Below are positions 1 through 7,868 of a stretch of DNA of 14,465 bases, in pieces. The DNA comes from Opitutia bacterium UBA3151 (GTDB lineage: Bacteria; Verrucomicrobiota; Verrucomicrobiia; Opitutales; Seribacteraceae): contig DEYT01000148.1 in assembly GCA_002364975.1 (NCBI GenBank), forward strand, positions 1 to 14,465, written 5' to 3'. The translations under genes and the position numbers were made by a program. Every line of letters starts with the position of its first letter. The first letter of the stretch is position 1. The notes under the pieces are model-generated. The model saw only the letters and a list, made by a program, of their open reading frames with translations, was not told the origin of the DNA and searched no databases.

Positions 1-834
1 CCCAATCAACAGTTGGTGCCAGCTGCGGAGTACATGGCGAACGAAATGGGATGTAAGAAATTCTACCTTCTTGGTACCGATTATGTTTTCCCTCGTACCG
101 CTAACAAGGTTTTGAAGGCATATCTAAAGGCTCAAGGTGTTCCTGATGAAAATGTTATGGAAGAATACACTCCATTCCACCACCAAGATTATCAAACCAT
201 TGTCTCCAAGGTTAAAGAATTTGCTGCCAGCGGTGACGCCTGCATTCTCTCTACCATTAATGGAGACAGTAATGTTCCTTTTTACAAGGAATTTGCCAAC
301 CAAGGCTTAACCTCCGACGATTGCCCCATCATGGCATTCTCGGTTTCGGAAGATGAACTTCGTGCCATGGATGTTCCACCACTCGTGGGTCACTTGGCCG
401 CATGGAATTACTTCCAAAGTGTTAAATCACCAGAAAATGCTGCTTTTGTAAAAAGTTTCAAAAAGTATTGTGTAAAGGCTGGCTTGCCCGGTGGTGCAAA
501 ACGCGTTACCTGTGACCCCATCGAAGCTGCTTATTTCGGTGTTTATGTATGGAAAGCCGCGGTCGAAAAATGTGGTTCTTTTGATGTCGATAAAGTCCGC
601 AAAGCCGTTTACGGCCTCGAGTTTGATGCTCCAGGTGGTAAGAAGTCGATGCATCCAACCAACCAACACACCCTTAAGCCTGTCTATGTGGGTGAAATCC
701 TTAAAAACGGAATGTTCAAAATCGTTTATGCCAGTGATGGTTTAGTTTCCCCTGATTCTTACAGTTCCTATCTGTGGCCCGACGGAAACTTCCCCAAACC
801 AACAGGTGGACCCAACGGTGATGGAACTCTATAA
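1..834 (+). CDS. urtA: Urea ABC transporter, periplasmic urea-binding protein UrtA (5'-truncated by window edge)
   Basis: This is the C-terminal 277 residues of the substrate-binding protein that captures urea (or short-chain amides) in the periplasm and delivers it to UrtBC. The frame is open from base 1 (PNQQLVPAAEYM), so the TTG at 13 is internal and the real start lies upstream. Family hallmarks are visible: PNQQ at the fragment start, GTDYVFPRTAN (about residues 25-35), STINGDSNVPFYKE, GHLAAWNYF, DPIEAAYFGVYVWKAAVEK, and near the C-terminus HTLKPVYVGEI. Full-length UrtA is usually a little over 400 residues, so roughly the first third is missing, including the signal peptide. The gene ends in tandem stops (TAA TAG) and a hairpin terminator separates it from urtB. 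Neighbouring urtBCDE and urease genes support urea over branched-chain amino acids, which related Liv-type proteins bind. Confidence 0.95.
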   Translation, partial: PNQQLVPAAEYMANEMGCKKFYLLGTDYVFPRTANKVLKAYLKAQGVPDENVMEEYTPFHHQDYQTIVSKVKEFAASGDACILSTINGDSNVPFYKEFANQGLTSDDCPIMAFSVSEDELRAMDVPPLVGHLAAWNYFQSVKSPENAAFVKSFKKYCVKAGLPGGAKRVTCDPIEAAYFGVYVWKAAVEKCGSFDVDKVRKAVYGLEFDAPGGKKSMHPTNQHTLKPVYVGEILKNGMFKIVYASDGLVSPDSYSSYLWPDGNFPKPTGGPNGDGTL

Positions 835-860
835 TAGTTTTTTAACCTAAATTGTATACG

Positions 861-900
861 AGCGGGCTCGGATAGAGATCCGAGTCCGCTTTATTTTGTT
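861..900 (+). terminator. Intra-operon rho-independent-type hairpin between urtA and urtB
   Basis: A 13-base inverted repeat (861-873 with 878-890) pairs fully if one G-U pair is allowed, around the four-base loop AGAG. A T-rich stretch (TTATTTTGTT, 891-900) follows directly. It starts 27 bases after the urtA stop and ends 13 bases before the urtB start. No promoter-like sequence is evident between it and urtB. The likely role is partial termination or 3'-end stabilisation, so that the binding protein is made in excess over the membrane components, as is common for ABC importers. This role is inferred; the hairpin itself is directly visible. Confidence 0.85.
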
Positions 901-913
901 CTAAAATCGTATT

Positions 914-2674
914 TTGAATCAGTTTTATTCAGTCTTATCATTCCTGTTGTTCATTTTTGTTTTATCGAAAGGTGCATTCGGTCAGGCAAGTGAGCAAAAA
1001 ATCGATGACACTGAATTAAACTCCCTTTTAATGACCCTTGCGGTTGATGATGACGATTTAAAAGCGGAGACCATTACCTCACTGGCGAAATCCGGGGATC
1101 CAAACTTAGAAAAGTTTTTCGAATTATACCGCCAGGGTAGTGTATACAACTGGCCTGACCAAGACGGGGGAGTCCGTATCGTGGTCAACGATGAGACGGA
1201 AATGGATGATGATTTTAATGAATTCGCCCCCCTCTTTGAGCCCATAAGTGGCAAACCTTTTTTAGTGGATGGCAAACAGGCTAAGCCTGATCTTTTGGAT
1301 CTGGAAGATATAAGTCCGGGTCGCTCTCTTAGAAACCTGGTAAATTCTGCCAAATTTTTACTCCGTATTTTTTCCAAGGATGAAGAAGTACGAAGTTCTG
1401 GTATTAAAAAATGCGGAGATCCCCCCTATCTTTCCGATGCGGTTCCTTTTCTGGAAGAAATGATCAATGACGAGTCCATAAATCCAAAAATTCGATGGTT
1501 GTCCCGTGAAAGCATTTCTTTAATTCAATTTTCTGGTCAATTAGAAGGAAAAGATTCCTTCAACGACCGGGTTTCTGCCCTTAAAACATTGGGTGAACTC
1601 AAAAGCCTACGAGCTAAAGCTCGAATCAAGGACTTTCAAATTAAATTAGACCAAGCCCTTGAAGACCAAAAGATTTCAGCCTCTGCCAAAAAAAAACTCG
1701 ATGCAGAAATTTCCAAAGTGGATCGTAGTTTGGAAAGCCATAAAGACACCGTAGAAATGTCCGGAAACTTGTTCCGTGGAATTTCTTATGGGAGTGTTCT
1801 AATCTTAATGGCATTGGGGTTAGCGATCACTTTCGGTTTAATGGGAGTGATCAACATGGCCCATGGTGAACTAATGATGATTGGTGCCTATGTTACTTAT
1901 GAAGTTCAGAATATTTATGGACATTCTCCGGACAACCCGGTCGATTCCTACTACTTTGCTGCCTTGCCCATTGCTTTCATTGTATCTGCTCTGGTCGGAA
2001 TTTTAATTGAGGGGTTAGTAGTTCGCCATCTTTACAACCGTCCCTTGGAATCCCTCTTGGCGACCTGGGGAGTGGGACTTTTATTGATTCAGTTGATTCG
2101 GATTAGGTATGGGGACAACATTGGAGTCAATTCTCCTACATGGGCCCGTGGTGGGTATGAAGTAGCCCAAGACATCATATTACCCTACGCCCGACTTTAT
2201 CTGATTGGTTTATGTATGGCTGCGGTGGGATTTGTCTATTTTATCCTTCGGCGTACTCGGCAGGGTATGTTGATCCGTGCGACCATGCAAAACCGGGACA
2301 TGGCAAGAAGCTTGGGCGTACGAACGAGGAATGTCGACCGCTTTACTTTTGCCCTAGGTTCAGGAATTGCTGGGGTAGCAGGGTATGGATGGACTATAAT
2401 TGGAGGAGTGACTCCGGACATGGGACAAACCAATTTCATTGTCGATTCCTTTTTAGTCGTGGTAACCGGAGGCGTGGGCGAACTGGCTGGGGTTTTATTC
2501 TCAGGTCTAGGTATCGGTGTTCTATCTAAAGTGATTGAACCCATCGAGTTCGGAGATTTTGTGGTCGGCCCGGTTTGGGGGAAAGTAACTTTGCTGGTTT
2601 TAATCGTTGCCTTCATTCAATTCCGCCCCTCGGGTCTTTTTGCTCCCAAGGGCCGTCTTGCCGATAAAAAATGA
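914..2674 (+). CDS. urtB: Urea ABC transporter permease UrtB with large exported N-terminal region
   Basis: One of the two membrane subunits forming the urea channel with UrtC. Residues 1-24 are a typical signal peptide (hydrophobic core around 6-18, cleavage near AFGQA). Residues about 26-215 are acidic and helix-rich with weak HEAT-like repeats (around 36-75 and 136-206). Residues about 218-278 are a Lys/Glu-rich probable coiled coil. The LivH-type permease core runs from about 286 to 580 (ITFGLMGVINMAHGE; cytoplasmic EAA-type loop near 461-490). At 586 residues it is far longer than the roughly 300-residue core. Long UrtB forms with such N-terminal regions are known in Gram-negative bacteria, but the role of the region is unclear to me. 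The start is TTG: an in-frame stop at 902-904 limits the options, the next ATG (residue 40) would remove the signal peptide, and no SD is seen. Confidence 0.92.
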   Translation: MNQFYSVLSFLLFIFVLSKGAFGQASEQKIDDTELNSLLMTLAVDDDDLKAETITSLAKSGDPNLEKFFELYRQGSVYNWPDQDGGVRIVVNDETEMDDDFNEFAPLFEPISGKPFLVDGKQAKPDLLDLEDISPGRSLRNLVNSAKFLLRIFSKDEEVRSSGIKKCGDPPYLSDAVPFLEEMINDESINPKIRWLSRESISLIQFSGQLEGKDSFNDRVSALKTLGELKSLRAKARIKDFQIKLDQALEDQKISASAKKKLDAEISKVDRSLESHKDTVEMSGNLFRGISYGSVLILMALGLAITFGLMGVINMAHGELMMIGAYVTYEVQNIYGHSPDNPVDSYYFAALPIAFIVSALVGILIEGLVVRHLYNRPLESLLATWGVGLLLIQLIRIRYGDNIGVNSPTWARGGYEVAQDIILPYARLYLIGLCMAAVGFVYFILRRTRQGMLIRATMQNRDMARSLGVRTRNVDRFTFALGSGIAGVAGYGWTIIGGVTPDMGQTNFIVDSFLVVVTGGVGELAGVLFSGLGIGVLSKVIEPIEFGDFVVGPVWGKVTLLVLIVAFIQFRPSGLFAPKGRLADKK

Positions 2675-3966
2675 AACCTGTAGCTCATCCATTGGTTGAA
2701 TCCAAGCGATCTCTTACTGTACTCGCGATCATTGGCTTTGTGGTTCTGCCCATTATGTATTCCATGGATGTACTAACCATTGGGCAAATCAACATGATTG
2801 GTCGTTACATGACCTTTGCCATTCTTGCTTTGGGTTTGGATTTGCTCTGGGGCTATGTTGGGATTCTCAGCCTTTGTCAGTGTACTTTTTTCTGTCTCGG
2901 GGCTTATGCGATGGGTATGCACCTTGCCCACCATGGGGGGCCGGAGGGAATCATCGATGCCAACGGGTGGAAACTTCCGGCATGTTTGTTTGTGGTCTAT
3001 CCCTATGATATTGGAGAGTCCTCGGGAGATGCTTTGGTGCCTTTTTTCTGGAAACCTTTTTGGAACCTTCCCCTGACTCTTCTGTTAGGATTATTAATTC
3101 CGGCAATTTGCTCCTTTGTTCTCGGATATTTTGTTTTTCGCAGTCGGGTACGCGGAGTTTACTTTGCCATTTTATCTCAGGCGATTGCGGTTGCTGGCTG
3201 GTTGGTTTTTTGTCGCAACGATGTAAAACTCTGCGGAACCAATGGCCTGACCAGGTTCGACATAATCGCACCTGCTGAATCCCTGACCACTTTTCATCCT
3301 GAAGATGCCAAGGACCAGTGGATTGCGTCACATGATGGAGACATGGCTCAGGATTTAAATGCCGACGGTAAACTTGATCAGTTAGACTACTCCATGGCGG
3401 AGGTAGGATTCTCCCTGGCAGAACCAACGGTTCAGCTTTCCTTATACTTTATTACCTTACTTTGCTTATTTGGATCCTTTTTCTTGTGTAAATGGATTGT
3501 TAACTCCCGCCTTGGTCGGGTTTTGATTGCAATCAGGGACGACGAACCGACTTTAAATTTCTTTGGCTATAAGCCACACCAATACAAAATTTTTGCTTTT
3601 TGTATTGCCGCGGCTCTAGCGGGTTTGGCGGGCATGCTCTACATACCTCAGATGAAAATCATTACCCCGTCCAATATGGAAGCGGTGCGTTCGGTTTTGG
3701 TAGTGGTATGGGTTGCAGTCGGGGGTCGGGGAACCCTGAGGGGGGCGATTCTTGGAGCCCTTACGGTCAACTTAACTTACAATTACCTGACTTCCGAACA
3801 CGATTACGGATTCTTTTCCTGGAGTCCGGATTACTGGCCGATTTTTCTCGGGGTTGCGTTTGTACTCGTGGTCTTGTTACTCCCGAATGGCTTGATTGAG
3901 GTAGTGGATCGCTTCAAGGAAAAGTTCGGAAAAAATTCGAATCCCAATTCAATTGAAAAAGCATGA
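2671..3966 (+). CDS. urtC: Urea ABC transporter permease UrtC with periplasmic EF-hand-like insertion
   Basis: Second membrane subunit of the urea importer, LivM-type. Family landmarks: FAILALGLDLLWGYVGILSL (about 49-68), the FRSRVRGVYFAILSQA helix, the CGTNGLT loop (188-194), the cytoplasmic ATPase-contact loop SRLGRVLIAIRDDEP (about 279-293), VWVAVGGRGTLRGAILGAL, and a final LPNGLIEV segment. At 431 residues it is longer than I would expect. Much of the excess lies between GTNGLT and the next helix (about 200-250), where residues 228-239 form a complete dockerin/EF-hand-like loop. One predicted helix (about 253-274) separates this insert from the cytoplasmic loop, so the insert should face the periplasm. 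The ATG overlaps the urtB stop in ATGA, indicating translational coupling; there is no SD. Confidence 0.94.
   Translation: MKPVAHPLVESKRSLTVLAIIGFVVLPIMYSMDVLTIGQINMIGRYMTFAILALGLDLLWGYVGILSLCQCTFFCLGAYAMGMHLAHHGGPEGIIDANGWKLPACLFVVYPYDIGESSGDALVPFFWKPFWNLPLTLLLGLLIPAICSFVLGYFVFRSRVRGVYFAILSQAIAVAGWLVFCRNDVKLCGTNGLTRFDIIAPAESLTTFHPEDAKDQWIASHDGDMAQDLNADGKLDQLDYSMAEVGFSLAEPTVQLSLYFITLLCLFGSFFLCKWIVNSRLGRVLIAIRDDEPTLNFFGYKPHQYKIFAFCIAAALAGLAGMLYIPQMKIITPSNMEAVRSVLVVVWVAVGGRGTLRGAILGALTVNLTYNYLTSEHDYGFFSWSPDYWPIFLGVAFVLVVLLLPNGLIEVVDRFKEKFGKNSNPNSIEKA
3352..3387 (+). other. EF-hand/dockerin-like Ca-binding loop encoded inside urtC
   Basis: The twelve residues DLNADGKLDQLD (UrtC 228-239) have acidic or amide side chains at loop positions 1, 3, 5, 9 and 12, glycine at 6 and a hydrophobic residue at 8. 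This is the full ligand pattern of a dockerin-type or EF-hand calcium loop. A second acidic patch, HDGD (221-224), lies just before it. Only one loop is seen, whereas EF-hands and dockerins usually come in pairs, so affinity and function are uncertain. Calcium binding is inferred from the pattern alone. Confidence 0.6.
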
Positions 3967-4811
3967 GTTCGGAAGTGGAAAGCGGAACGATTGATCCAAC
4001 TCTTGAGCAGGAAAACCTCTCACTAGAAAAGTATCGTAAATTTTTACCCAGTGAAGTTCAGCGAGAAATCTGGTCCAATAAATTTCTCTTATTCGTTGAA
4101 AATTTGTCGGTTTCCTTCGATGGATTCAAGGCGGTTGATATTCCACACTTTGGCATCAAGCATGGAGAATTGAGAGTAATCATCGGCCCAAATGGAGCGG
4201 GCAAGACTACTTTTTGTGACTTGGTAAGTGGAAAGACTCTGCCGTCTTCCGGAAAGGTTTATTACGACGGAAAAAATATCAGCCAAATGGATGAGTCCGA
4301 CATCGCCCTGATGGGAATCGGGCGAAAATTTCAAACTCCTACCGTCTTTGACAGCCTCAGCACCTATGAAAATTTACTGCTCGCATTACCCGGAAATCAG
4401 CATTGGAAGCATAACCTCTTAAAGCGGGAATCGTCAGAGGAAAAAAATCAAATTTTAGAGATTCTTGAAAAAGTAAATCTTTCGGACTGTCGAGATATGC
4501 CTGCAAAATCATTGAGTCATGGTCAAAGGCAATGGTTGGCGATTAGTGCCCTGATTATTTCCAAGCCAAAACTTTTACTGGTTGATGAGCCTGCTGCTGG
4601 ACTCACCGATCTTGAGACGGAACGAACTGCGGACTTGCTGTTGGAACTCGCTGAAGAGCATACCCTTGTGGTAATCGAGCATGACATGGATTTTGTCCGT
4701 CGCCTTGGCCAAAAGGTTACGGTTCTAAACGAGGGGAAGGTTTTGGCAGAGGGTAGCTTGGAAGAAATGGAAACCAATGAGGAAGTGATGGAGGCTTATT
4801 TGGGCAGATGA
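3963..4811 (+). CDS. urtD: Urea ABC transporter ATP-binding protein UrtD
   Basis: Cytoplasmic ATPase of the LivG type that pairs with UrtE to power urea import. All motifs are intact: Walker A GPNGAGKT (75-82), Q-loop Q124 (KFQTPTVF), signature LSHGQ (184-188; the SHGQ form followed by RQWL is typical of UrtD), Walker B LLLVDE (204-209), and H-loop H240. The ABC core starts near residue 42, leaving a 40-residue hydrophilic N-terminal extension (acidic, then a probable helix around LEKYRKFLPSEVQREIW) that compact UrtD proteins lack. The start is supported by the ATGA overlap with urtC, and there is no alternative ATG before the core. The substrate is assigned from the neighbourhood and from similarity to UrtD. 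Confidence 0.95.
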   Translation: MSSEVESGTIDPTLEQENLSLEKYRKFLPSEVQREIWSNKFLLFVENLSVSFDGFKAVDIPHFGIKHGELRVIIGPNGAGKTTFCDLVSGKTLPSSGKVYYDGKNISQMDESDIALMGIGRKFQTPTVFDSLSTYENLLLALPGNQHWKHNLLKRESSEEKNQILEILEKVNLSDCRDMPAKSLSHGQRQWLAISALIISKPKLLLVDEPAAGLTDLETERTADLLLELAEEHTLVVIEHDMDFVRRLGQKVTVLNEGKVLAEGSLEEMETNEEVMEAYLGR

Positions 4812-5512
4812 GTTCATTCCTAAAAGTAAGTGGTATGGAGTTTGCCTACGGGGAAGTCACCGTTCTTCGTGGCTTAGATCTCGAGGTGGAGGCAGCAACC
4901 ATTTCTTGCGTGATGGGAAGAAATGGGGTGGGAAAAACCACTTTTTTACGGAATGTTGTGGGCTTGGAGAAATCTTCTGCAGGCAAGGTTTTTATGGGGG
5001 GAAATGAGGTCACAAATATGGAGGCCCATCAACGGGCAGCCCGTGGAATTGGATATGTTCCCCAAGGTCGTCAAATCTTTCCGCTTTTAACTGTGGAAGA
5101 AAACCTTTCGGTTGCCTTGGAAGCTGTAAAGAGCGGTACTCGAATGATTCCTGAGCATGTATTTTCTACTTTTCCGGTTTTGGATCAGATGAGGAAAAGA
5201 AAAGGTGGGGATTTATCCGGTGGCCAGCAACAACAGTTGGCAATTGCCCGGGCATTGGTGACCCAGCCCAAATTACTGGTGCTTGACGAGCCCACCGAGG
5301 GGATTCAACCCAATGTGATCACTCAAATCGGAGAAATCATTCGAAATTTGGTCGATGAGCAGGGCATAACCATTCTGCTGGTCGAGCAATATGTGGATTT
5401 CGTCCGAAAATTTGCTGATTCTTTTCAAGTGATGAACCGGGGTCGCTTTGTTGCCCAGGGTGAGACCTCGGAACTTGATGAATCAATGGTCAAGAAACAC
5501 TTAAGCGTATAA
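4808..5512 (+). CDS. urtE: Urea ABC transporter ATP-binding protein UrtE
   Basis: Second ATPase of the urea importer, LivF type, 234 residues, the normal size. Walker A GRNGVGKT (37-44), Q-loop Q86 in YVPQGRQIFP, signature LSGGQ (136-140) followed by QQQLAIARAL, Walker B LLVLDE (156-161) and the following PTEGIQPNV segment typical of UrtE. The H-loop position reads LLVEQY, with glutamine in place of histidine, as is usual in UrtE/LivF and therefore not a defect. The start ATG overlaps the urtD stop in ATGA. The gene ends with tandem stops (TAA TAA), and ureA begins seven bases after the first stop, so the transporter and enzyme genes are probably one transcript. Confidence 0.95.
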   Translation: MSSFLKVSGMEFAYGEVTVLRGLDLEVEAATISCVMGRNGVGKTTFLRNVVGLEKSSAGKVFMGGNEVTNMEAHQRAARGIGYVPQGRQIFPLLTVEENLSVALEAVKSGTRMIPEHVFSTFPVLDQMRKRKGGDLSGGQQQQLAIARALVTQPKLLVLDEPTEGIQPNVITQIGEIIRNLVDEQGITILLVEQYVDFVRKFADSFQVMNRGRFVAQGETSELDESMVKKHLSV

Positions 5513-5519
5513 TAAAACC

Positions 5520-5822
5520 ATGCACCTTACACCCAGAGAAAAAGATAAATTATTGATTGTAGTAGCCGCGGATTTGGCCCGCCGAAGAAAAGACCGGGGG
5601 GTTCTGCTCAATTACCCTGAATCCATTGCCTTGATTACCTATGAAGTGATGGAAGGAGCCAGAGATGGATCTTCCGTCTCTGAGCTGATGAGTTTTGGCT
5701 CAACGATTTTAAAAAAGGATGAAGTGATGGAGGGAATTTCTGAAATGATTCATGAAGTCCAAGTGGAAGCAACCTTCCCGGACGGCACCAAGCTCGTAAC
5801 CGTACATAATCCAATAAGATGA
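5520..5822 (+). CDS. ureA: Urease gamma subunit UreA
   Basis: Smallest subunit of the three-subunit bacterial urease, which hydrolyses urea to ammonia and carbamate in the cytoplasm. The 100-residue length is canonical. Family-specific blocks are present: the start MHLTPREKDKLLI, ALITYEVMEGARDG (about 37-50), the helix around VMEGISEMIHEVQVEATFPDGTKLVTVHNPI at the C-terminus, and RRRKDRGVLLNYPE. It is separate from ureB, unlike the fused gamma-beta subunit of Helicobacter. It starts seven bases after urtE without a recognisable SD and overlaps ureB by four bases (ATGA). Confidence 0.97.
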   Translation: MHLTPREKDKLLIVVAADLARRRKDRGVLLNYPESIALITYEVMEGARDGSSVSELMSFGSTILKKDEVMEGISEMIHEVQVEATFPDGTKLVTVHNPIR

Positions 5823-6136
5823 AACCCGGAGAAATTATAACTTGCAAGGATGGGGGCGATATTATCGCCAATCAAAACCTCGAGACTATAACCATCAAAG
5901 TCAGCAATTGTGGAGACCGACCCATTCAAATTGGGAGCCATATTCATTTTTTTGAAGTGAACCAGGCATTGGAATTTGATCGCGATAAAGCCCGCGGATT
6001 TAGGTTGAATGTACCGGCTGGAACCGCGGCCAGGTTTGAACCCGGAGATTCACGGGAGGTGGAGTTAGTCGCCTTAGCCGGGTCCCGGGAGGTGTACGGT
6101 CTAAATAATTTAACCAATGGAGTAATTGACCAATGA
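5819..6136 (+). CDS. ureB: Urease beta subunit UreB
   Basis: Structural beta subunit of urease, 105 residues, normal length. It begins MKPGEII and carries the characteristic GSHIHFFEVN (about 38-47), FDRDKARGFRLNVPAGTAARFEPGD region and the C-terminal VYGLNNLTNG. The usual GSHYHFFE block has isoleucine instead of tyrosine, a conservative-looking change with no known consequence. It assembles with UreA and UreC into the (alpha-beta-gamma) trimer. It overlaps ureA upstream and ureC downstream by ATGA, so equimolar coupled translation of the three subunits is likely. Confidence 0.97.
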   Translation: MKPGEIITCKDGGDIIANQNLETITIKVSNCGDRPIQIGSHIHFFEVNQALEFDRDKARGFRLNVPAGTAARFEPGDSREVELVALAGSREVYGLNNLTNGVIDQ

Positions 6137-7866
6137 GTTTACCATTAAGTAGAAGACAATATGCGGAAATGTATGGTCCCACTGTGGGGGATCAGGTTCG
6201 CCTCGGGGATACTGAACTTTTTATCCAAGTTGAAAAGGATTTAATCGCGGAGAATGGCGGGTACGGAAATGAGATCAAGTTTGGTGGAGGTAAAGTAATT
6301 CGGGACGGAATGGGGCAGTCTCCCCGGGCATTGGATAACGAATGTTTGGATCTTATCATTACCAATGCCACCATATTGGATTCTTTTCTTGGGGTGATAA
6401 AAGCGGATGTGGGAATTAAAGAAGGAAGAATTGCGGGAGTGGGCCATGGGGGGAATCCATTGATTCAGGACGGAATTGATCCGAATATGGTGGTAGGTGC
6501 CGGCACTGAAGTGATTGCAGGGGAGGGAATGATCCTAACCGCCGGAGGATATGATTCCCATATTCATTTTATTTGCCCGCAACAGATTGAAGAGGCACTC
6601 GCAAGCGGGGTTACCACGATGACGGGTGGAGGAACTGGACCCGCAACCGGAACCAATGCCACTACTTGCACGCCAGGTGCCTGGAATATTGGAAAAATGT
6701 TACAGGCTGCCGATGATTTCCCGATGAATCTTGGATTTCTAGGTAAGGGAAACTCTTCAAACCCGGAAGCCTTGCGTGAACAAGTGCGTGCTGGTGCGAT
6801 TGGGTTGAAACTTCATGAGGACTGGGGTACTACTCCCTCGACCATTGATGTTTGCCTTGGGGTCGCAGATGAGATGGATGTGCAGGTTGCCATTCATACC
6901 GACACCCTAAACGAGGCAGGATTCGTCGAGGATTCTGTGGCCGCATTCAAAGGCCGTGCTATTCATACTTTTCATACCGAAGGTGCTGGGGGCGGCCATG
7001 CTCCTGACATTATTAAAGTCTGTGGTGAGCCCAATGTCTTGCCTTCATCCACCAACCCTACTCGTCCTTTTACGGTAAATACTATTGATGAACACCTCGA
7101 TATGCTGATGGTATGTCACCACTTGGATTCTAAAATTCCCGAAGATGTTTCTTTTGCTGAATCCAGAATTAGGCCTTCGACCATTGCCGCCGAGGATATT
7201 CTACATGATCGGGGAGCGTTTTCAGTGATGGCGAGTGACAGCCAGGCCATGGGAAGGGTGGGGGAAGTCCTGTCAAGAACTTGGCAGACGGCGGATAAAA
7301 TGAAAAAGCAGTTCGGAAAGCTTGAATCTTCTAGCCATCCAGAAGCGGATAATTTTCGGGTACTTCGATACCTTTCAAAATATACTATCAATCCTGCGAT
7401 TGTTCATGGTATGTCGGAGGAGATTGGATCAATTTCCGTGGGAAAACTTGCAGACTTGGTTCTTTTCAAGCCTGCTTTTTTTGGGGTAAAACCAGAGTTG
7501 GTAATCAAGGGTGGCTTTATTGCTTATGCAAACATGGGTGATCCGAATGCTTCGATTCCAACCCCCCAACCAATGCATTACCGCCCCCAATTTGGAGCTT
7601 TTGGAAAGGCTCGAAGCACAACTTCAATCAGTTTTGTAAGCCAGGTATCCATGGAAAATGAATCCATTGAAAATCTCGGACTTGAGAAAAAAATTCTTCC
7701 CGTCAGAAACACCCGGGACATTGGGAAAAAAGACCTTATTTTAAACGATGCTTTACCCAAGATGGAAGTCGACCCTGAGACCTATGTAGTTAAAGCGGAC
7801 GGGGAAGAATTGCATTGTGAGCCCGCTAAAGTGGTTCCCTTGGCTCAAAGATATTTCCTGTTTTGA
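6133..7866 (+). CDS. ureC: Urease alpha (catalytic) subunit UreC
   Basis: Catalytic subunit with the dinuclear nickel centre, 577 residues (family about 566-572). All catalytic residues are visible and lie at a constant +9 offset from Klebsiella numbering: nickel ligands H143 and H145 (DSHIHFICPQQ), bridging carbamylated lysine K226 (GLKLHEDWGTTP), H255 (AIHTDTLNE), H281 (HTFHTEGAGGGHAPDI), D369 (ASDSQAMGR), and the mobile flap cysteine and histidine C328/H329 (MVCHHLD). The enzyme should therefore be active once nickel is inserted. The start ATG overlaps the ureB stop; a GGAG about ten bases upstream is the nearest thing to an SD in the operon. The C-terminal PLAQRYFLF end is typical. Confidence 0.98.
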   Translation: MSLPLSRRQYAEMYGPTVGDQVRLGDTELFIQVEKDLIAENGGYGNEIKFGGGKVIRDGMGQSPRALDNECLDLIITNATILDSFLGVIKADVGIKEGRIAGVGHGGNPLIQDGIDPNMVVGAGTEVIAGEGMILTAGGYDSHIHFICPQQIEEALASGVTTMTGGGTGPATGTNATTCTPGAWNIGKMLQAADDFPMNLGFLGKGNSSNPEALREQVRAGAIGLKLHEDWGTTPSTIDVCLGVADEMDVQVAIHTDTLNEAGFVEDSVAAFKGRAIHTFHTEGAGGGHAPDIIKVCGEPNVLPSSTNPTRPFTVNTIDEHLDMLMVCHHLDSKIPEDVSFAESRIRPSTIAAEDILHDRGAFSVMASDSQAMGRVGEVLSRTWQTADKMKKQFGKLESSSHPEADNFRVLRYLSKYTINPAIVHGMSEEIGSISVGKLADLVLFKPAFFGVKPELVIKGGFIAYANMGDPNASIPTPQPMHYRPQFGAFGKARSTTSISFVSQVSMENESIENLGLEKKILPVRNTRDIGKKDLILNDALPKMEVDPETYVVKADGEELHCEPAKVVPLAQRYFLF

Positions 7867-7868
7867 TT

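Noticed and set aside
5393..5395. Glutamine instead of histidine in the UrtE H-loop as an inactivating change
   Set aside because: Glutamine here (VEQY) is the normal state in UrtE and LivF proteins, and the other ATPase motifs are intact.
7863..7868. TTG start for ureE overlapping the ureC stop (TTGA)
   Set aside because: An ATG six bases on gives the typical UreE N-terminus and puts the key histidine at position 96. The TTG adds only two residues; it is kept as an alternative.
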